Assembly (NCBI GenBank): GCA_000697055.1 | Contig: JNDT01001950.1 | Span: 1 to 64,000, forward strand | Direction: 5' to 3' | Source: Saksenaea vasiformis B4078 | Lineage: Eukaryota > Mucoromycota > Mucoromycetes > Mucorales > Saksenaeaceae | Length of the DNA: 64,000 nucleotides | Shown here: in pieces, positions 32,780 through 45,279 of the stretch | Layout: every line of letters begins with the position of its first letter | Numbering within the stretch: the stretch's first letter is position 1 | Notes under the pieces: model-generated | The model's input: only the letters and a program-made list of their open reading frames with translations | What the model was told of the DNA's origin: nothing | The model's database searches: none | Program-made: the position numbers and the translations under genes

Positions 32780-35231
32780 CTATTCTTTTATCGGGTAGGG
32801 TTGCATCGTGTTGCTACCATACCAAGGATCCGTTGGCAGAGGTTCATGTGGCCCAGAGGTGGACGGCGGCGGCGGCTGCATGTTTTGCGGGTGAGTAATG
32901 ATACTGGCCGTGCTAATATAACTTGGTGTGTATTTGCCAATAATTTTCTTCAGAGCGTAAGGCAGTGTTTTCCAGGTAAACACCTTGACGTCTTTTTCAA
33001 TGTTTCTTGGTTTTGGATGAGGGAAGCCCATAATCAATCGGAAGAAGTCTGCACAGTCTGCTTTGCACTTGCTGACAGTCAGTGGTCTAAAGCCTTCGAG
33101 ATTGCGGCGGATACGGTTTTTTTCTTCCACTGTAAAATGGACACCGATCAGGCCTTCCAGAAGCGAGATACAGTCCACCGAGGTAATGAAGAAATCGTTT
33201 CGTTCACGCCAGTAAATACACGAGACGACAAGCGAGGAAGACGACGAAGAAGACATGGACGAGGGAGAAGTCGATGAGGTAGGACCAAAGGGAGGTTGCT
33301 GTTGTCGACGGGACGAGAAAGACGCGCCGGACAATGGCGATGCGGAAGAAGATTCTGCGGAGGAAGAGGAAGACGAGCCACCAGCAGTTGTTGTAGTAGC
33401 AGCAACGGCGGCGGCGGCGGCGGCAGCCGCTGCTGCAGCTGCCGCCGCAGCGGATGACATGCGTTGATGCTGGAACTGTTGCTGGTCTACCGGTTCAAAG
33501 CTACATTGCACCTGGCTCGTATCGTCCTCTGAAACCTGGCTTCGATAGAAACGGACGAGACGACGTCCGTGCTGCCATTCCTGAGGTGTCCAATTGTACG
33601 TCATATCGTTTAAATCACCAACAATGGTTAGGTTGGCCTTGTTGGGAACATTGGCAAACGAGTGGACACCGGAGGAGGAGGATTGTTGTTGCGACTGTGT
33701 CGGTGGTGCAACGGGTGGAGGGGGATGGGTCCAGTCGTTGTAGCGTGTCATTGCGGTTGGCTGGTACGGCAACATAGGTTGCGGGTGGTAGTGTGGATGA
33801 TGTTGATGCTGGGGTGCTGCGCTGGTGGGGTAGGGATAAGGGTACATCGGACCACGCGATGAGATAGGAGCAGACACCGTACCAGCATAGTCTGAATAGG
33901 TACTATAACCTGTGTCCATCACTCCCATGGCTGATTTCTGCTGTTGCTGTTGCATGAGTAGGTAGGGTGGTGGTGGCGGCGGTTGTTGCATAAGCTGTTG
34001 CTGGTGATGGTGTTGCTGCTGCTGCTGTTGTTGTTGTTGTTGCTGTTGCTGTTGTTCTTGCTGCATTTGAGCCAACCACAATTGTGTTTGATTTGTCGAA
34101 GTCGCTGGGACTACATCCGAAGAGGAAGGATTGTGGTAGGTGGCCGCAAGCAGCTGCATCAAACAATCGGACTGATCCGCGACATCTACTCAAAGGAAGA
34201 GGTGAGATAGACGCTAGCAGATGAATTCTGTTATTTTACATTTCTTTTGACGTTGACGCGGGTACAAATCCTCGTCGGGAGACATGCGTCGTTTTGGTCG
34301 ATCTACGAGAATAGCTAAGTCGCATTTTCTTTGTTTTTTGCAATTACCATGGTTGACGGAGGGCATGGAAACAGCGTCTTGGTACGTAAATACACCAAAT
34401 CGCCAGGAATCGACGACTTCATCGGGATGATGTGGATAGCTTTGAACAATGCCTATTGGAATTGTTGCACCTTCGTGTCCATGTCGGCGAGGCACACGTG
34501 TTATTAGATTGATCCAAGTGATGTCGCCTTGAATATCTTGTTGTTGGGTTGTTTTCATAGTCAGGTTGCCGAAACAGATTTTCAGAACTGGTACTTCGCC
34601 TTCACCCGACCAAGTTAATCGCACCATGATGGGTTGACCTTCCACACCTTGACGATCCCATTGAATGACCTGGGGTCTTTTCATATTGTTGTTGCTATTG
34701 TTGTTGTTGTTGTTGTTACTACGTCCTTCATCTACTTGGCATGTCGCAATTTCTTTCTCGTCGAGCAAAGGATCGTACTCTATAGAGAGAGAGAGAATGG
34801 GTTACGTTTTATTTTCTTTCATTTTCTTGTATTACCTAAACCGAGATCCTCTGGATCGTTATGTGGTTTATCAACAAGTACGGATAGCTGATTCAGTGAT
34901 TCCATATCTGCCATCATCCCGAATTGCTCTTCTGTTCGTGGATGAAACATAAGAAAATGGAGAAAGAAAGTACCAGCAACGAACTTACGTTCTTTTTTCC
35001 TTTTCTTCTTATTTTTCAAATTTGTCTTCCTTTTTATTATCCACTTCAAGGTAACAAATAGGGCTTTATCCACCGATAAATATTCCGGGACGGGAAGCAA
35101 TAATTTCTGTACCGTCGGGAAATTTTTAAGTGGCAAAATGGATGTAGCCCTGTCAAGCCAGTAAAAAGATGATTCCTTCTATAAACAAACTTGGCCAAAG
35201 GGTACGCTTCGATCCAATTGACTACTTGTTC
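32780..35231 (-). CDS. MedA/Medusa-like developmental regulator (DUF7082), 5' end unresolved
   Basis: The C-terminal exon (about 34162-32780) holds a Gln tract (34011-34063), an Ala tract (33407-33453) and then the strongly conserved block LTIVGDLNDMTYNWTPQEW, VSCIYWRERNDFFITSVD, TVEEKNRIRRNLEGFRPLTV, FFRLIMGFPHPKPRNIEKD and LKKIIGKY. This is the DUF7082 domain of Aspergillus MedA and related fungal regulators of conidiation, adhesion and development. The exon around 34768-34214 carries an Asn tract and a beta-rich part. Upstream exons at about 35149-34998 and 35231-35191 splice in phase (GTTTGT..GACAG; GTAAGT..AACAG). I could not find a start ATG in frame with the most upstream exon, so a further 5' exon is likely. 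Expected nuclear. The neighbour on the same strand is also a transcription factor. Confidence 0.85.
33407..33453. repeat. Ala-coding GC-rich triplet tract in the MedA-like gene
   Basis: GCN triplets encode about 15 consecutive alanines on the minus strand. The opposite-strand open frame is a shadow. Confidence 0.9.
34011..34063. repeat. Gln-coding CAG/CAA tract in the MedA-like gene
   Basis: Mixed CAG/CAA triplets on the minus strand encode a run of about 17 glutamines after WLAQMQQE. A low-complexity activation-type region. Confidence 0.9.
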
Positions 35232-36720
35232 CTACATTTTCGGATTATCTATAGGAATCATAGGACGGCCTCTTGGATATTAGCCTATTTGTCCTTGTGA
35301 TGCTATGTCGGCGCGGTAGCTTTCTCTTTGTTTCAAGGATAGGACAACTATGTACTAACTTTTTTTTTGTTTCGTCTTATTTTGTTATTTTTGCTTTTGT
35401 TTTGTTGCCTTTCTTTTTTGGGGAAGAGAAAGGTTAAAAAGCGTTTTGTATTGATACTTGAAGAGAGAGACTATCAAAAGAAGAAGAAGGGACAGCAGGT
35501 CATTGGACTTTCCTTGTTCCCAGATGTATGATAGGTAGAACTGTTATATCAAGTTTGTAATAGCCCCATCACCTCCATGTTGAAGTTGCTGCCACCCGCT
35601 GCAATTAATTCTGGGGAGACTATTGTTGCTGCATTGGTTTTCCAATGACTATATCTTTAGTGAGATGTGTTTTGCCAGCAAAGAATTTAGCATGCCTTCT
35701 TCTCATCTCACAAGGAACGTGTCGAATCGCGTCGGTCGGTAGGATACACGTGGGCGAGCCTGATATGATTGTTACATGTCTTTGCTTTGTTTTTTTCTAT
35801 TTCCTTTTGCCGTTATGGCTTCTGGATTTTCTATAGCTTTCTTTTAGATACAAAGAGGACTTAAAGCGGCAGCTAGAGACATAAAATGCTATCAAATAGA
35901 AAGGGCAATTGTAGAAGAGCCAATCTATGCAGTTTGTCATGTATTATGACGTCTGCGGAAATAGTGGCGTTTGGAGTTAAGAAAGGAGTATCTGAATGAA
36001 AACGTGAAATTCCAGGCCCTGAAGTTTACCGATATGGAAACAACGTCGGATTCAAAATTGATAGAGACCACGGAAATGGCGAACTGACTGCTATGTGGTA
36101 GCGAGAAGTATGAAAGAGTTAAGCAAAAAATCATTGAAGATAGAAAGTCAAAAAAGTGTGGATGTACCCTTGGCAATCACGACTAACTAGCTGAATTGGA
36201 TCAAACGATCATCAGTGCTTGTAGAAGCGCGTTCGCCGCGATTCTTTCAGCAAAGCAAAGAATTGTTTGCACAGTGGCGAGCTACATCAGTTGGTGAAAA
36301 CAATGGAAGACATAAGAACGGGTTGGGATGAACTTCAACAGAGGGACAAGCCATGATAGCCTAATGTGCTAGAAAAGAAGGAAAATGTAAAAAAAAAAAA
36401 AAAAAAGGGAGCTAGATAAGCCGAAAGTAGCGGTTAGACACCGATAAACGCACTACTGCATAGGTGTACACAGTTTAGTGGTGCAGAAAGAGGCACAGGA
36501 AAAAATCACTGAACAACATTTTACCACAGGAGAAAAGAACAACAATCAATGCCTTGAGGTAGCCAATGACAATTAACGTGAAAAAATTGTAATACTTTTA
36601 CGTACATTAACATCCGTATTATGCGGCTTGTTTAGGCAAACAGCAAAGAAAAGGAAGGAAAAGCACACAGACATGCATACATACACGTGGGTGTGAACAA
36701 CAAATAAAGAGGTTAAATTT
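35232..36720. other. Intergenic region between the two regulator genes
   Basis: It contains T-rich tracts, a poly-A run at about 36389-36407 and short frames without motifs (35645-35836, 35937-36176). It probably holds the MedA-like promoter and first exon(s), plus the 3' end of the HSF-domain gene. Confidence 0.45.
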
Positions 36721-38176
36721 TCACAGAGGCATGCCAGCATAAGCGAGGTCCAAAGAAGAGAGATCAGAATGAGCACTGCCCACTGATGCAGAGGTTGGAC
36801 CAGCAGCCATTTGCACCGCAGCGGTGGTGGAGGAGTCGCGTCGTAAATGGTGAGGTGATACCCATGTTGTTGCCGTTTGATCTTGTGAGATCAGAAACCC
36901 ATAATTCATACATGATGAAGCGGACGAAGGAGGAGGCGATGGATGCGCTGGGGAGAGAAAGGGGCCCGCAGGAGGCTCGGTTTTTACCCGAACAGACCGC
37001 GGAAACATGGAGTCTTCGACGAGGGGAGGATAAGCATTGGCCATGCGTAACATGGTCTCCAGCTGTTGAATACGCAGACGTTGGCCTTGGATTTGCATAT
37101 CGGCCCTAGTAAGTTGCTCCGTAAAGAACTGTTGCATCTTCCCACAAGTTTCCTTCAGTTGCGACAGCTGCATGCAAAGATCCTGTTCTTCGCGCATGTA
37201 TTCATCCGATTTGCTTTGTGTCTGAGTGGCAGCCTCCTTGGCAACAGTAAGAGGTGATTCCTCGTAAGTGATTTCGGGTGGAGCAGCAGAGGAAGAGACA
37301 GAGGAGGAACGTCTGCTCTGACTTGTCAAGTCATCATTATCCGATTCATCGGCTGAGCCTGTTTGTACGACGGTTTCGACATCTTCTTCTGGTTTGACAC
37401 GTCGTCTTCTCGAGTAACGAGCAGTCCTACGTCGAATCAAATGGAAAAGATCGTGACCATTGGGACGGAAATAGGGATGAAACCATCGACACGACTCTTT
37501 ATCTTTTGTATCTTTGGATTTACGTGCATCGGTATCCCTCTGAAAACCATAAATCTACAGAGTTTGTTAGCCATTCGAACGAATGAAAGTAAAAAAGGTT
37601 TACTTGCATTGAGTTGACGCACAAAGGAGGCGAATTTACAATGTTTAAAGAGATGAGGCAAGACAACTTCGGTGAATTCTAAAAGCGAACATTAGAGACA
37701 AAAGAAGATGAACATGGTGGATACTTACTTGGGATGCAATCAATGACAAACATGTCTTTGCCATCTTGTGTACACCATCGCACATATTTTTGGCCTTTCT
37801 CGGGATCCTGAAGACATCTATCAAAGACGCATGAGACCTGAAGTAGCTCCAAGTTCGGATATACGTACTGATAAAGTTTGGATACAAATCCAGCAATACC
37901 GCGGTCGGTGGTATAAGTTGAGTCAATACTCTCTCGATCAGGAGTACAAAAAGTAGAGTACTGTGAATTTAGAGACCAAGCGTCGCGTGGAGGAATGACA
38001 AGTCGGAGCGAATCATCATTATTATTATTATGAGTATGATTATTGTTATTATTATCCAGTCGTTGATCATATTCGGAAGAAGTCAAACTGCCGGAAGACT
38101 GCTGCTGCGGAGACGAAAATCCGAGCATAGAACTGAAATGCCCTGCATTACTGTAGAGAGGATGTGGATACTCCAT
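36721..38176 (-). CDS. HSF-type DNA-binding domain transcription factor
   Basis: ATG 38176 opens MEYPHPLYSN. After an Asn-rich linker the HSF winged-helix domain is spread over several exons: FVSKLYQ, then MLQDPEKGQKYVRWCTQDGKDMFVIDCIPS after an intron, EFTEVVLPHLFKHCKFASFVRQLN, and IYGFQRDTDARKSKDTKSRESCRWFHPYFRPN. FKHxxFxSFVRQLNxYGF is the recognition helix. The basic RRRTARYSRRRR segment follows. Downstream an amphipathic region (EQDLCMQLSQLKETCGKMQQFF onward, about 37230-37060) is heptad-patterned, as in HSF/Skn7-type oligomerisation domains. The tail is Ser/Pro-rich. There is no response-regulator domain, so it is not Skn7 itself; it is closer to Hsf/Sfl1-type factors. Specific role unknown. 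Confidence 0.88.
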
Positions 38177-38210
38177 TTTTTTTTGTCGTATTAAAAAAAG
38201 GAGGTTTTAA

Positions 38211-38286
38211 AAGAAAGTAGAAATAAAAATGGAAGAATAAAGAAAGTAGAAGAAAAAGAGAAAGAGAAAGAGAAAGAGAAAGAGAA

Positions 38287-38341
<55 letters not shown>

Positions 38342-38400
38342 GAAAAGAGAAGCCGAGAAAAGAGAGAAAGAAAGGGAAAAAGTAGAGAAATAGAGACAAA
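38211..38400. repeat. Purine-rich (GA)n / (GAAA)n tract upstream of the HSF-domain gene
   Basis: Pure GA dinucleotides dominate 38292-38340, flanked by GAAA-type repeats. It lies immediately before the start codon region (minus strand sees a CT-rich leader or promoter), a common feature of fungal 5' flanks. Confidence 0.9.
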
Positions 38401-40844
38401 GTATATGTCATCTAATTCACTGTTTTCTCTATCCTTTATTCCTCTTCATACCTGTGATAATGCTGAAGAACTCTATTTTGCGTCATCTACTTTGCAGCTA
38501 AAAACTTACCATTTGCCATACGCATAAAAATCAACCCAATTTACTTTCGACATCTTCTATCAATCTAATACCTGAACCATATCTCAAGCTGATTTCAATT
38601 ATCTATTTTTTCTTTCTTATCTCCCCATCTCTGAACTAGAATAATATAGAAATAGTAGAAGAACACTATTGCCTCGATCCATGTGATATGAGTAAGGGGC
38701 TTTAAGTTGCAGTCCTGATCGACCACTCACAGAATCCCCCGGACAACCAAACATATCGGTATATGAAAACCATCAGCATCCTACAATATACACCTCATGC
38801 CTATGTGTGTGTAAAAAAGAAAGAGAGAGAGAGAGAGAGGATAGCACACTAACAACTTCCAGACTTTTGCAAAAAGTGGGCATGAATGTACGAGAATCTT
38901 TAACCATTAGCTGAGTCTATTCCCAATAGACATCGCTTCAAAGAATCAAATGACCCCAATGACCTGATCAGGGATCTTATAATATTTGGGAAGAAAAGCT
39001 CAACACGCAACAATAAAGAGGAGCGCAGTGGTATTTTAAAGGAGTAAAGGAAAAGAATAAACAGCTCCTGTCAATAATGATGAGAAGGAAATAATGTTTT
39101 ATAGGACAATTTGTCAGCCGTGAGAATGATAACAGGTTACGCCAAGTCAAAGAAAACCTACCTGCATCGGTTACAATAAATAACATTTCCCATACCAATG
39201 CAAGATCTTCTGATACGAAAAACGACTAACTCTGGGGCATTACCGATTCAACAAAGCTACTTCATCTTCATTTGTTGCAGGTGTACTGATTCTACTGGTA
39301 GACACGTTGACTAGCCTTCTTTTTCTTTTTTTTCTTTGCGCTTTGCCCTTAAGGTACCTATTACCGTTACAAAGAATGCCTAGGACTACATGAATCGAAC
39401 GTCTCATACAGCGAAACCTTATCAAAAAGGATTGCATGCGGTGTCTGAGATTTTGGATCTGTCGATCTTCAATGCTGTCTCTTTTCGGAACAAGAGGGGT
39501 CTGGCAGATCTGCTATCTTTCCTACTCTATTAAACTGATCATACACTATGGCTGTTCATAGTTGGTGGGACTTGATCATCTTTTTCAAAGCGCCTTCGAG
39601 ATAATCCGGTTGCTTTTGCGAGCTTTCCTTATCTCAAACTTCTGCGGCAGATGGAACAACTTCCTTTTAGTCGATCCTTTCTAGTTGTTTGAGGAATCAT
39701 ATAAACTTCAATCTAGGTTTGGGGTGAGAAAATGTAACACAATTCCAAAATACAGTGTAATATCGGGTTTTTCTTGGATTTGCCTTTTTCTCTCTAGGTA
39801 AGCACCAATGATTGCAAAGAAACTTTGTCGCACACATAGATTTCTTGATAAACTTTCTGTTGTATCACTCATCGATCTCGGATGCGTCCTACTGCGCGGT
39901 ATTAGGCGTTACAGAGCACAAGGTCCTTTAGCTGTCCTAGCTCCGCGGGGCGCATTCAAAGAACAAAATTAACGCTTTTCATGCACTGTTCCCATTGCTT
40001 GATATCGAACTCGTCATCATTTACCATTTTCTCTAAAAAGTTTTCTTTATATAATCTTGTGTCTGTCCGGGGCGAGATGAATCCTCGAGAGCATCCGACG
40101 GACCTATTCGGGAGATTCCTAATATCGCTGTTCGGACCGCACTGTCCTGGAAATTAGCAGCGAGCTGACAAATCGTGCTGTACGTCATTTGTTGCAGATC
40201 AGTTGCCACAGATGCAGATCAGTTGCTATAACTGCAGGACCGATGTGGTACGGGGAAGGATAGACATAACGGATTTTGAATGAGTGCTTGCATCAGATTA
40301 AGTATTACGTTCTGTGCAAGTCGAATAAATTTTTTGCATTGAAAGTGATAACATTGTCAACAATGAGTGTAGTAGTAACAGCATGTTCAAATTTCTCTCT
40401 TAGAGCCAACTTGGCCTTCGTGGGGATAGGAAATTGATTTAGAGTAGCATAAAGTTTCCTTTCAATAAACAGCAACGAAGAGATCGTCCAACAAGTTTCA
40501 GGGCACCACCTTATGTCCTGGTGTATTAAGCACACTTGTCGCGTTGTGATTGATTTATCATAGTCTGTAATGATGAGAAGATAGAATCGTAAATAATATT
40601 TCTTTATTATAAGTCTGAATGGATCGAAAATGCTGGATGTCAATATAGCTAATGTCATGCAACGACCATAAACTTGTTACATTTCAGCCGCATCGTGCTT
40701 CTGATTGGCTGAGGCGACGAAAGTGCCCAGTCTATCCAAAGAGGACTGCTTCTTGGTGTCCCAAGTGAACCCCCGCCGTTTTTACTTTGCCAAGCAAGTG
40801 CGCGCACCCTTTAATATTAGATACCGCCCTTGTTGGTTTGAACC
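38401..40844. other. Long intergenic region
   Basis: No convincing gene. Short frames (38977-39198, 39240-39437, 40305-40658, all minus) lack family features; the 117-residue frame at 40305-40658 has no splice or start context that I trust. A CCAAT-type ATTGG box lies at 40704-40708 before LSm2. Confidence 0.45.
40704..40708 (+). promoter_or_regulatory. ATTGG (inverted CCAAT) box upstream of LSm2
   Basis: TGATTGGCTGAG, 137 bases before the ATG. A near-identical TGATTGG core lies before the Cac2 start on the other strand (44771-44779). Confidence 0.4.
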
Positions 40845-41261
40845 ATGGTAAACGTGTTGATCTTCATGGAAGGGAAAAAAAGTCTAATGAACAGAATAGC
40901 TCTTCTATTCATTCTTCAAAACTTTGGTTGATCAAAAAGTTACCGTTGAATTAAAGAATGATCTCGCTATTACGGGTATCCTGAAATCCGTAGATCAGTT
41001 TTTGAACATCAAACTGGATGATATCTCGGTAGTCGATGAAGAACGTTACCCACACATGGTAATACCACTTGACCTGGTGAATTTACCATCTAAATTTTAC
41101 CTGTGTAGATCTCGGTTAAAAACTGCTTCATTCGTGGATCTGTCGTTCGTTATGTTCAACTTCCTTCTCAAGCTGTGGACACAGCCTTACTTCAGGATGC
41201 AGCCAGAAGAGAAGCGGCACAGCCATCATCAGCACAACAAGGAAACGTCCGAGTGAAATAA
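40845..41261 (+). CDS. LSM2: LSm2, Sm-like RNA-binding protein
   Basis: Three exons: 40845-40847 (only the ATG), 40900-41058 and 41109-41261, giving 104 residues. The protein runs M, LFYSFFKTLVDQKVTVELK, then NDLAITGILKSVDQFLNIKL, DDISVVDEERYPHM, then SVKNCFIRGSVVRYVQLP. That is the bipartite Sm fold, with Sm1 containing the D-x-x-L-N-I-x-L motif and Sm2 containing the IRGSVVRYV motif. LSm2 is part of both the Lsm1-7 ring (cytoplasmic mRNA decay, after Pat1 and decapping) and the Lsm2-8 ring (nuclear, binding U6 snRNA). Length fits the family. The start-codon-only exon is supported by the in-phase GTAAAC..GAATAG intron with a CTAATG branch region. Very secure. Confidence 0.96.
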
Positions 41262-41742
41262 TAATAAATCAAAAAAAAGAAGAAGAAACTAATCGACATT
41301 GGATGGGCGTCTTTTTTTGACAGGGGGAGAAGGGCCAAAAAAGAAAAAGTCTTGTTATAATCCAACAATGTGCAACTTTAGCTCCCACGACACGTGTTTA
41401 GGTGCGTATGTGTGAAACTTTTTGGCTGCGTCAATGTATATCATTCATTCTTCAACTTGTATAAATGATGAGAATGTATGTAGTGTGTGTGGATGGATAC
41501 GTTGCGCGCGAATGAGTGTGAGTGTGTTTGTATATATATATATATATATATATGCGTGTAGATACGTATGTACAGTACATGGTTAGAAAGTAATTGTGTC
41601 TGTTTTTTCGTGTGTATATGTTATGCGCATCTTTACACTTGCCCATTTCTTTCTCTCTCTCTCTCTCTCTCTCCTTCCTCCTTTTCCCTCTCTTTTTTTT
41701 TTTTTTCCTCACAGAATTTTTTTTTCTTCTTCTTTCATAAGC
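41262..41742. repeat. Intergenic region with (AT)n and (CT)n microsatellites
   Basis: (AT)n at 41531-41553 and (CT)n at 41652-41673, the latter just upstream of the CAP-Gly gene start as part of a pyrimidine-rich leader. No gene is seen. Confidence 0.85.
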
Positions 41743-42473
41743 ATGCCAACATTCGGCTTCCGCTGTCCAAAATGTCTCCCTATATTCTGGCGGTTAAGAA
41801 AGATGCAGTCAACGAATGATGTTGATCCACAACGTCTTGGTTCTTTTGACACCTTCAGTACTGCAACAACAACAGAATTCCATGAAGATGAGACAGATTT
41901 GGAATCCCGATTACGATCTATCAGGGCAGACAATATGTCTTTATTACTGGCATTGGAGACACAAACTCGCGTCGATATTCAAGAAGCACGATCTACAATA
42001 ACTAATGCAACAAAGAACCGAAGGGCGAGTGGTCTTACGTTCAAACTCCCGTCAACACCATCACGCCCAAAGTCACCTGTTAATAGACGATGGTCAGTTG
42101 CCGATACACATCTTGTGCAAAAACATAGTCGTTGGGCACGATGGATGATACGAGAAGGCCAAGGAAAACCAATCACCTTGGGCGTAAAGGTTAGTCTTAT
42201 TCGACGACCACTCCCTACGTTCGGTACGGTACGTTATATAGGCCAAGTGGAATTTGCACAAGGAGAGTGGATCGGTATAGAATTAGAAAGTCGAGGTAAG
42301 AAAGGACAAATACGCCAGGTTTCAGTCATGCAAAGAATTGATGTGACATGTTGCATTAAATGATTTTTTCCTTAGTTGGTAATTGTGATGGCTCTGTCCA
42401 AGGTAAATACTACTTTCACACAGACCCCCATCGCGGTATCTTCTTGACGCAGGACGACCTCATGGCTCTCTAA
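41743..42473 (+). CDS. CAP-Gly domain protein
   Basis: Two exons, 41743-42295 and 42376-42473, giving 216 residues. The N-terminal two thirds are hydrophilic, with a Cys pair (FRCPKC), an acidic helix around DETDLESRLRSIRADNMSLL, and a basic, Ser/Pro-rich linker (SRPKSPVNRRW). The C-terminal about 75 residues form a CAP-Gly domain: LGVKVSLIRRPLPTFGTVRY, IGQVEFAQGEWIGIELES, then across the intron VGNCDGSVQGKYYF and GIFLTQDDLMAL. CAP-Gly domains bind C-terminal EEY/F motifs of tubulin and EB proteins. The normally invariant GKNDG loop reads GNCDG, which may alter partner binding. The single domain at the extreme C-terminus and the short length are unlike CLIP-170, p150Glued or tubulin cofactors B and E; an exact orthologue is not assigned. 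It converges on Cac2. Confidence 0.87.
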
Positions 42474-42687
42474 CCCTTCCCCTCCCTTCTCTCTTTCTGT
42501 CTCTCCCTTTGATCTCCTTTTTTACTGCATCATTTCATTTTATTTTCGCGCTCTCCATAAATTTGTCTTTTTTTTTCTATCCCTTGTGTTCACATGAACA
42601 TAAATATACAAACCAGCTATAAACTTTTTTTTCTCTTTATTGTATACAAGTAGAAAACTTTAAGTTTTCCTTTTTTTTCATTTTGGT
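42474..42687. other. Convergent 3' intergenic region
   Basis: T- and CT-rich 3' flanks of the CAP-Gly gene and Cac2; no gene is seen. Confidence 0.6.
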
Positions 42688-44707
42688 TTACCGGGGTATC
42701 GGCGCACTGATCAGAGTAGGAGTGATACGCCGTTTCTTACTACCACTATTATTATTATTATTATTATTATTATTATCAGGTGCCTTTGGAGTGACAGAGT
42801 TCGTGTTCATGGGAGTTATTCGTCGTTTTGTCGAAGTGACCATCAACATATCTGGCAAAGTTGTAACCTCCTGTTGTGGTTTCGATGACGACGCGTCTGC
42901 ATCTACCATTTCCACATCCACAACTGGTCGTGCCTCTTGTTCATATACATCTCCAAGTTCTCCTTGCGAAAAAACAACGGCAGAACAGTACCCATCTGCA
43001 GAAGAGAACATCAAGATCGTACCATCGGGTGACCTGAAGAAAAAAAGGGCATAAGCTAAATCATACAATCATGACGAACAAAAAAAAAAATTTTTTTTTA
43101 CGCACCACGTTGCATCCGTGATGGATGCATAATGCATTCCAGAAATGACACACAAAGGGCGTGCTTGTTGGGTATCGTATACATATATCGCATCTTGTGT
43201 TGCAACAACATAGACCATGCGGTAAGGCATGGAAAACAAGCTCGTTTTTTTCCCCGCTCGCCTTTGGTACAACACACGACTCCATCGTATCGCAATCGAC
43301 GGTTTGTTATGTTCACTGTTATATGCAACCGGATGTCTACAGAAAAAAAATATCCATGAGTCACCTGTCTTCTTCTTTCTTCTTTCCTTCTTTTTTTTTC
43401 CTACTTACTTAAGCAGTAAATTACGAGGGTAGATGTAAGCACAGTTCCGAAAATCTTCTGGATCAGATGATGCTGTTGACTCTTCCATAGTCCCCGGTTC
43501 TTCCATATCCTTACACAGTCCAGCTGGAGTAACCATCAAGGAACCATCTGGACTGAATGACAACCGCCGAAAGAATGAAACAAGATTCTCGTCATGATAG
43601 AGTCGATAGGAAGCTGCAATGGTGTCAGATGGATCTGTTGTTTGTTTGCCTCCACTTGTAATTCTTTTTTTGTCGAGTTTATGATGTTTACGTGAACCTC
43701 CAAACTGAAGTCCACCGTTGTTCTTACGATACTTGTAAATAGCGACCGATCTGGAATAGACAAACCTTTAGTAAACAAACAAATCCACGCCATTTTTTTC
43801 TTTTTTTCTTTTTTTTACCTGTCACTACTCTGGGTAGCAACGTACTGTCCCAACGGATCCCATGTTACGCCTTGGACATAATGGGTATGGTCCGCAAACA
43901 CATGAATCGATTTGCCTGTGATCAGGTACGATCAATCTCACGTTGTTGTTTTTATCTTCCACTTCCAGGATACTTACGCTCAGTAACACTCCACACACGT
44001 GCAGTATTATCAATAGAACCAGTAATGAAATACTGACCACATGGAGACCACGCCAGGTCATAGATCTCTTTGTTGTGTCCACTGTACAACATCATAAGCA
44101 TGGGCTTTAGAAAAAAAAATTTTTTGTTGTTATTTTAGCCCTTACTAGAACATCTGAAACATCGTCCATGACTCTTTTTCGAAATCACCGAACTCTCTTC
44201 CGAAGGTCGAATCTTTCACATTGGATAATTTCCAGAGGATGATACTGGTATCTAATCCAGAAAATCAGACAAAAGAATATACGAAAAAAAAAGGCATTAC
44301 CATCGCCTGCAGAAGCAAGATATTCGCCATTAGGCGAAAAACGAACAACGTTCACGGGCGCAGTATGGCGTTTCAGTTCTGACAGAAAGTCGACGTTGAC
44401 AGGTGAACTAGTTGTATGTTTCGCGTTAGGCTTGGCTTTGCCCGTCGGTTGTTGCTCAGCATTTGTCTTGACGCTCCAGATCTAAAGTTCGTTGTCAAAA
44501 AACGCGCGTTCTTTTAACGCGTCTTTTTAAATTTACTCTGATCGAAGCATCGGCGCCTGCAGTGGCGTACCGCTGACCATCGGGCGAAAAATCAATCGAA
44601 TATACGGCCTGGCCATCGTGCCAGTTGATCTCCAAAGTCTAGAACCAATCAATGCATAAACAGCCAGGCACGCTAAGGTAGCGTTCGCTTCTAACCTTGG
44701 CAATCAT
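42688..44707 (-). CDS. CAC2: Chromatin assembly factor 1 subunit p60 (Cac2/CHAF1B), WD40
   Basis: The first exon is tiny (44707-44696, MIAK) and splices into [20 protein letters not shown], the N-terminal signature of CAF-1 p60. WD40 units follow in order: [88 protein letters not shown] long insertion follows, then [16 protein letters not shown], a [14 protein letters not shown] unit and [19 protein letters not shown] with the p60-type FSQGELG end. The C-terminal tail is low complexity with an Asn run from the (ATT)n tract at 42747-42776 and KKRR clusters. CAF-1 deposits newly made H3-H4 behind the replication fork with PCNA; p60 is its histone-binding middle subunit. About nine short introns. 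A CCAAT-type element lies upstream. Confidence 0.93.
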
Positions 44708-45279
44708 CGAGAACAGAATTCAAACCATGATCGGGTTGCCCCTTTCCCTCCCTTTTTGGCCCTCGAATTGACCAATCAGGGGCCGTGAACTCGGATCTAC
44801 CACGGAGGAGTGACGTAACGATATGATGCAAGATCTGGGCGGTTTGCAGGAAAAAAAACCACTGGCATCACGATGTCAAGGATGAAGATAGAGAGCATCT
44901 TCTTTCCTTTTGAAATGGCTTATCTGGGTTTAGGTATAATAGTACGTAGTTGTGGTATGCCAGCTACATGACTAAAAATGAATTCTGTGTTACTGCTTCT
45001 CGGCGATGTATGCCCATTGTCGTACAAATTATCCATCAAGAAACCATTATTGTTCTTCCTGCCAGTTTCTTTACCTTCGGATCAAGCGCCACACAGCTAA
45101 TCTAAATACTAAAAATTATCATTTTCTCCATGAATAGGTAAATCCTATCATCTTTAGTCGTTCAAATGGAAGGGAAATATAGCATAGACCCTTGCAATTT
45201 AATGGTTTTTAGGGAAATAGGGGGAATGTGGGGCTCCTTTTTTTTCTTTTCTCTTTTTCTTTTTTTTTATATGCTTGAA
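44708..45279. promoter_or_regulatory. Cac2 upstream region and 3' flank of Cse1
   Basis: ACCAATCAGG at 44771-44780 reads as TGATTGGT towards Cac2 and is a likely CCAAT/HAP site. The remainder is AT-rich with a T-rich tract near 45238-45270. No gene is seen. Confidence 0.5.

Noticed and set aside
33255..33467. Plus-strand open frames with poly-Ala and poly-Leu opposite the MedA-like gene
   Set aside because: They are shadows of triplet repeats that encode Ala and Gln on the minus strand.
40305..40658. 117-residue minus-strand frame upstream of LSm2
   Set aside because: No recognisable domain, no promoter or splice support; could be chance in AT-rich DNA.
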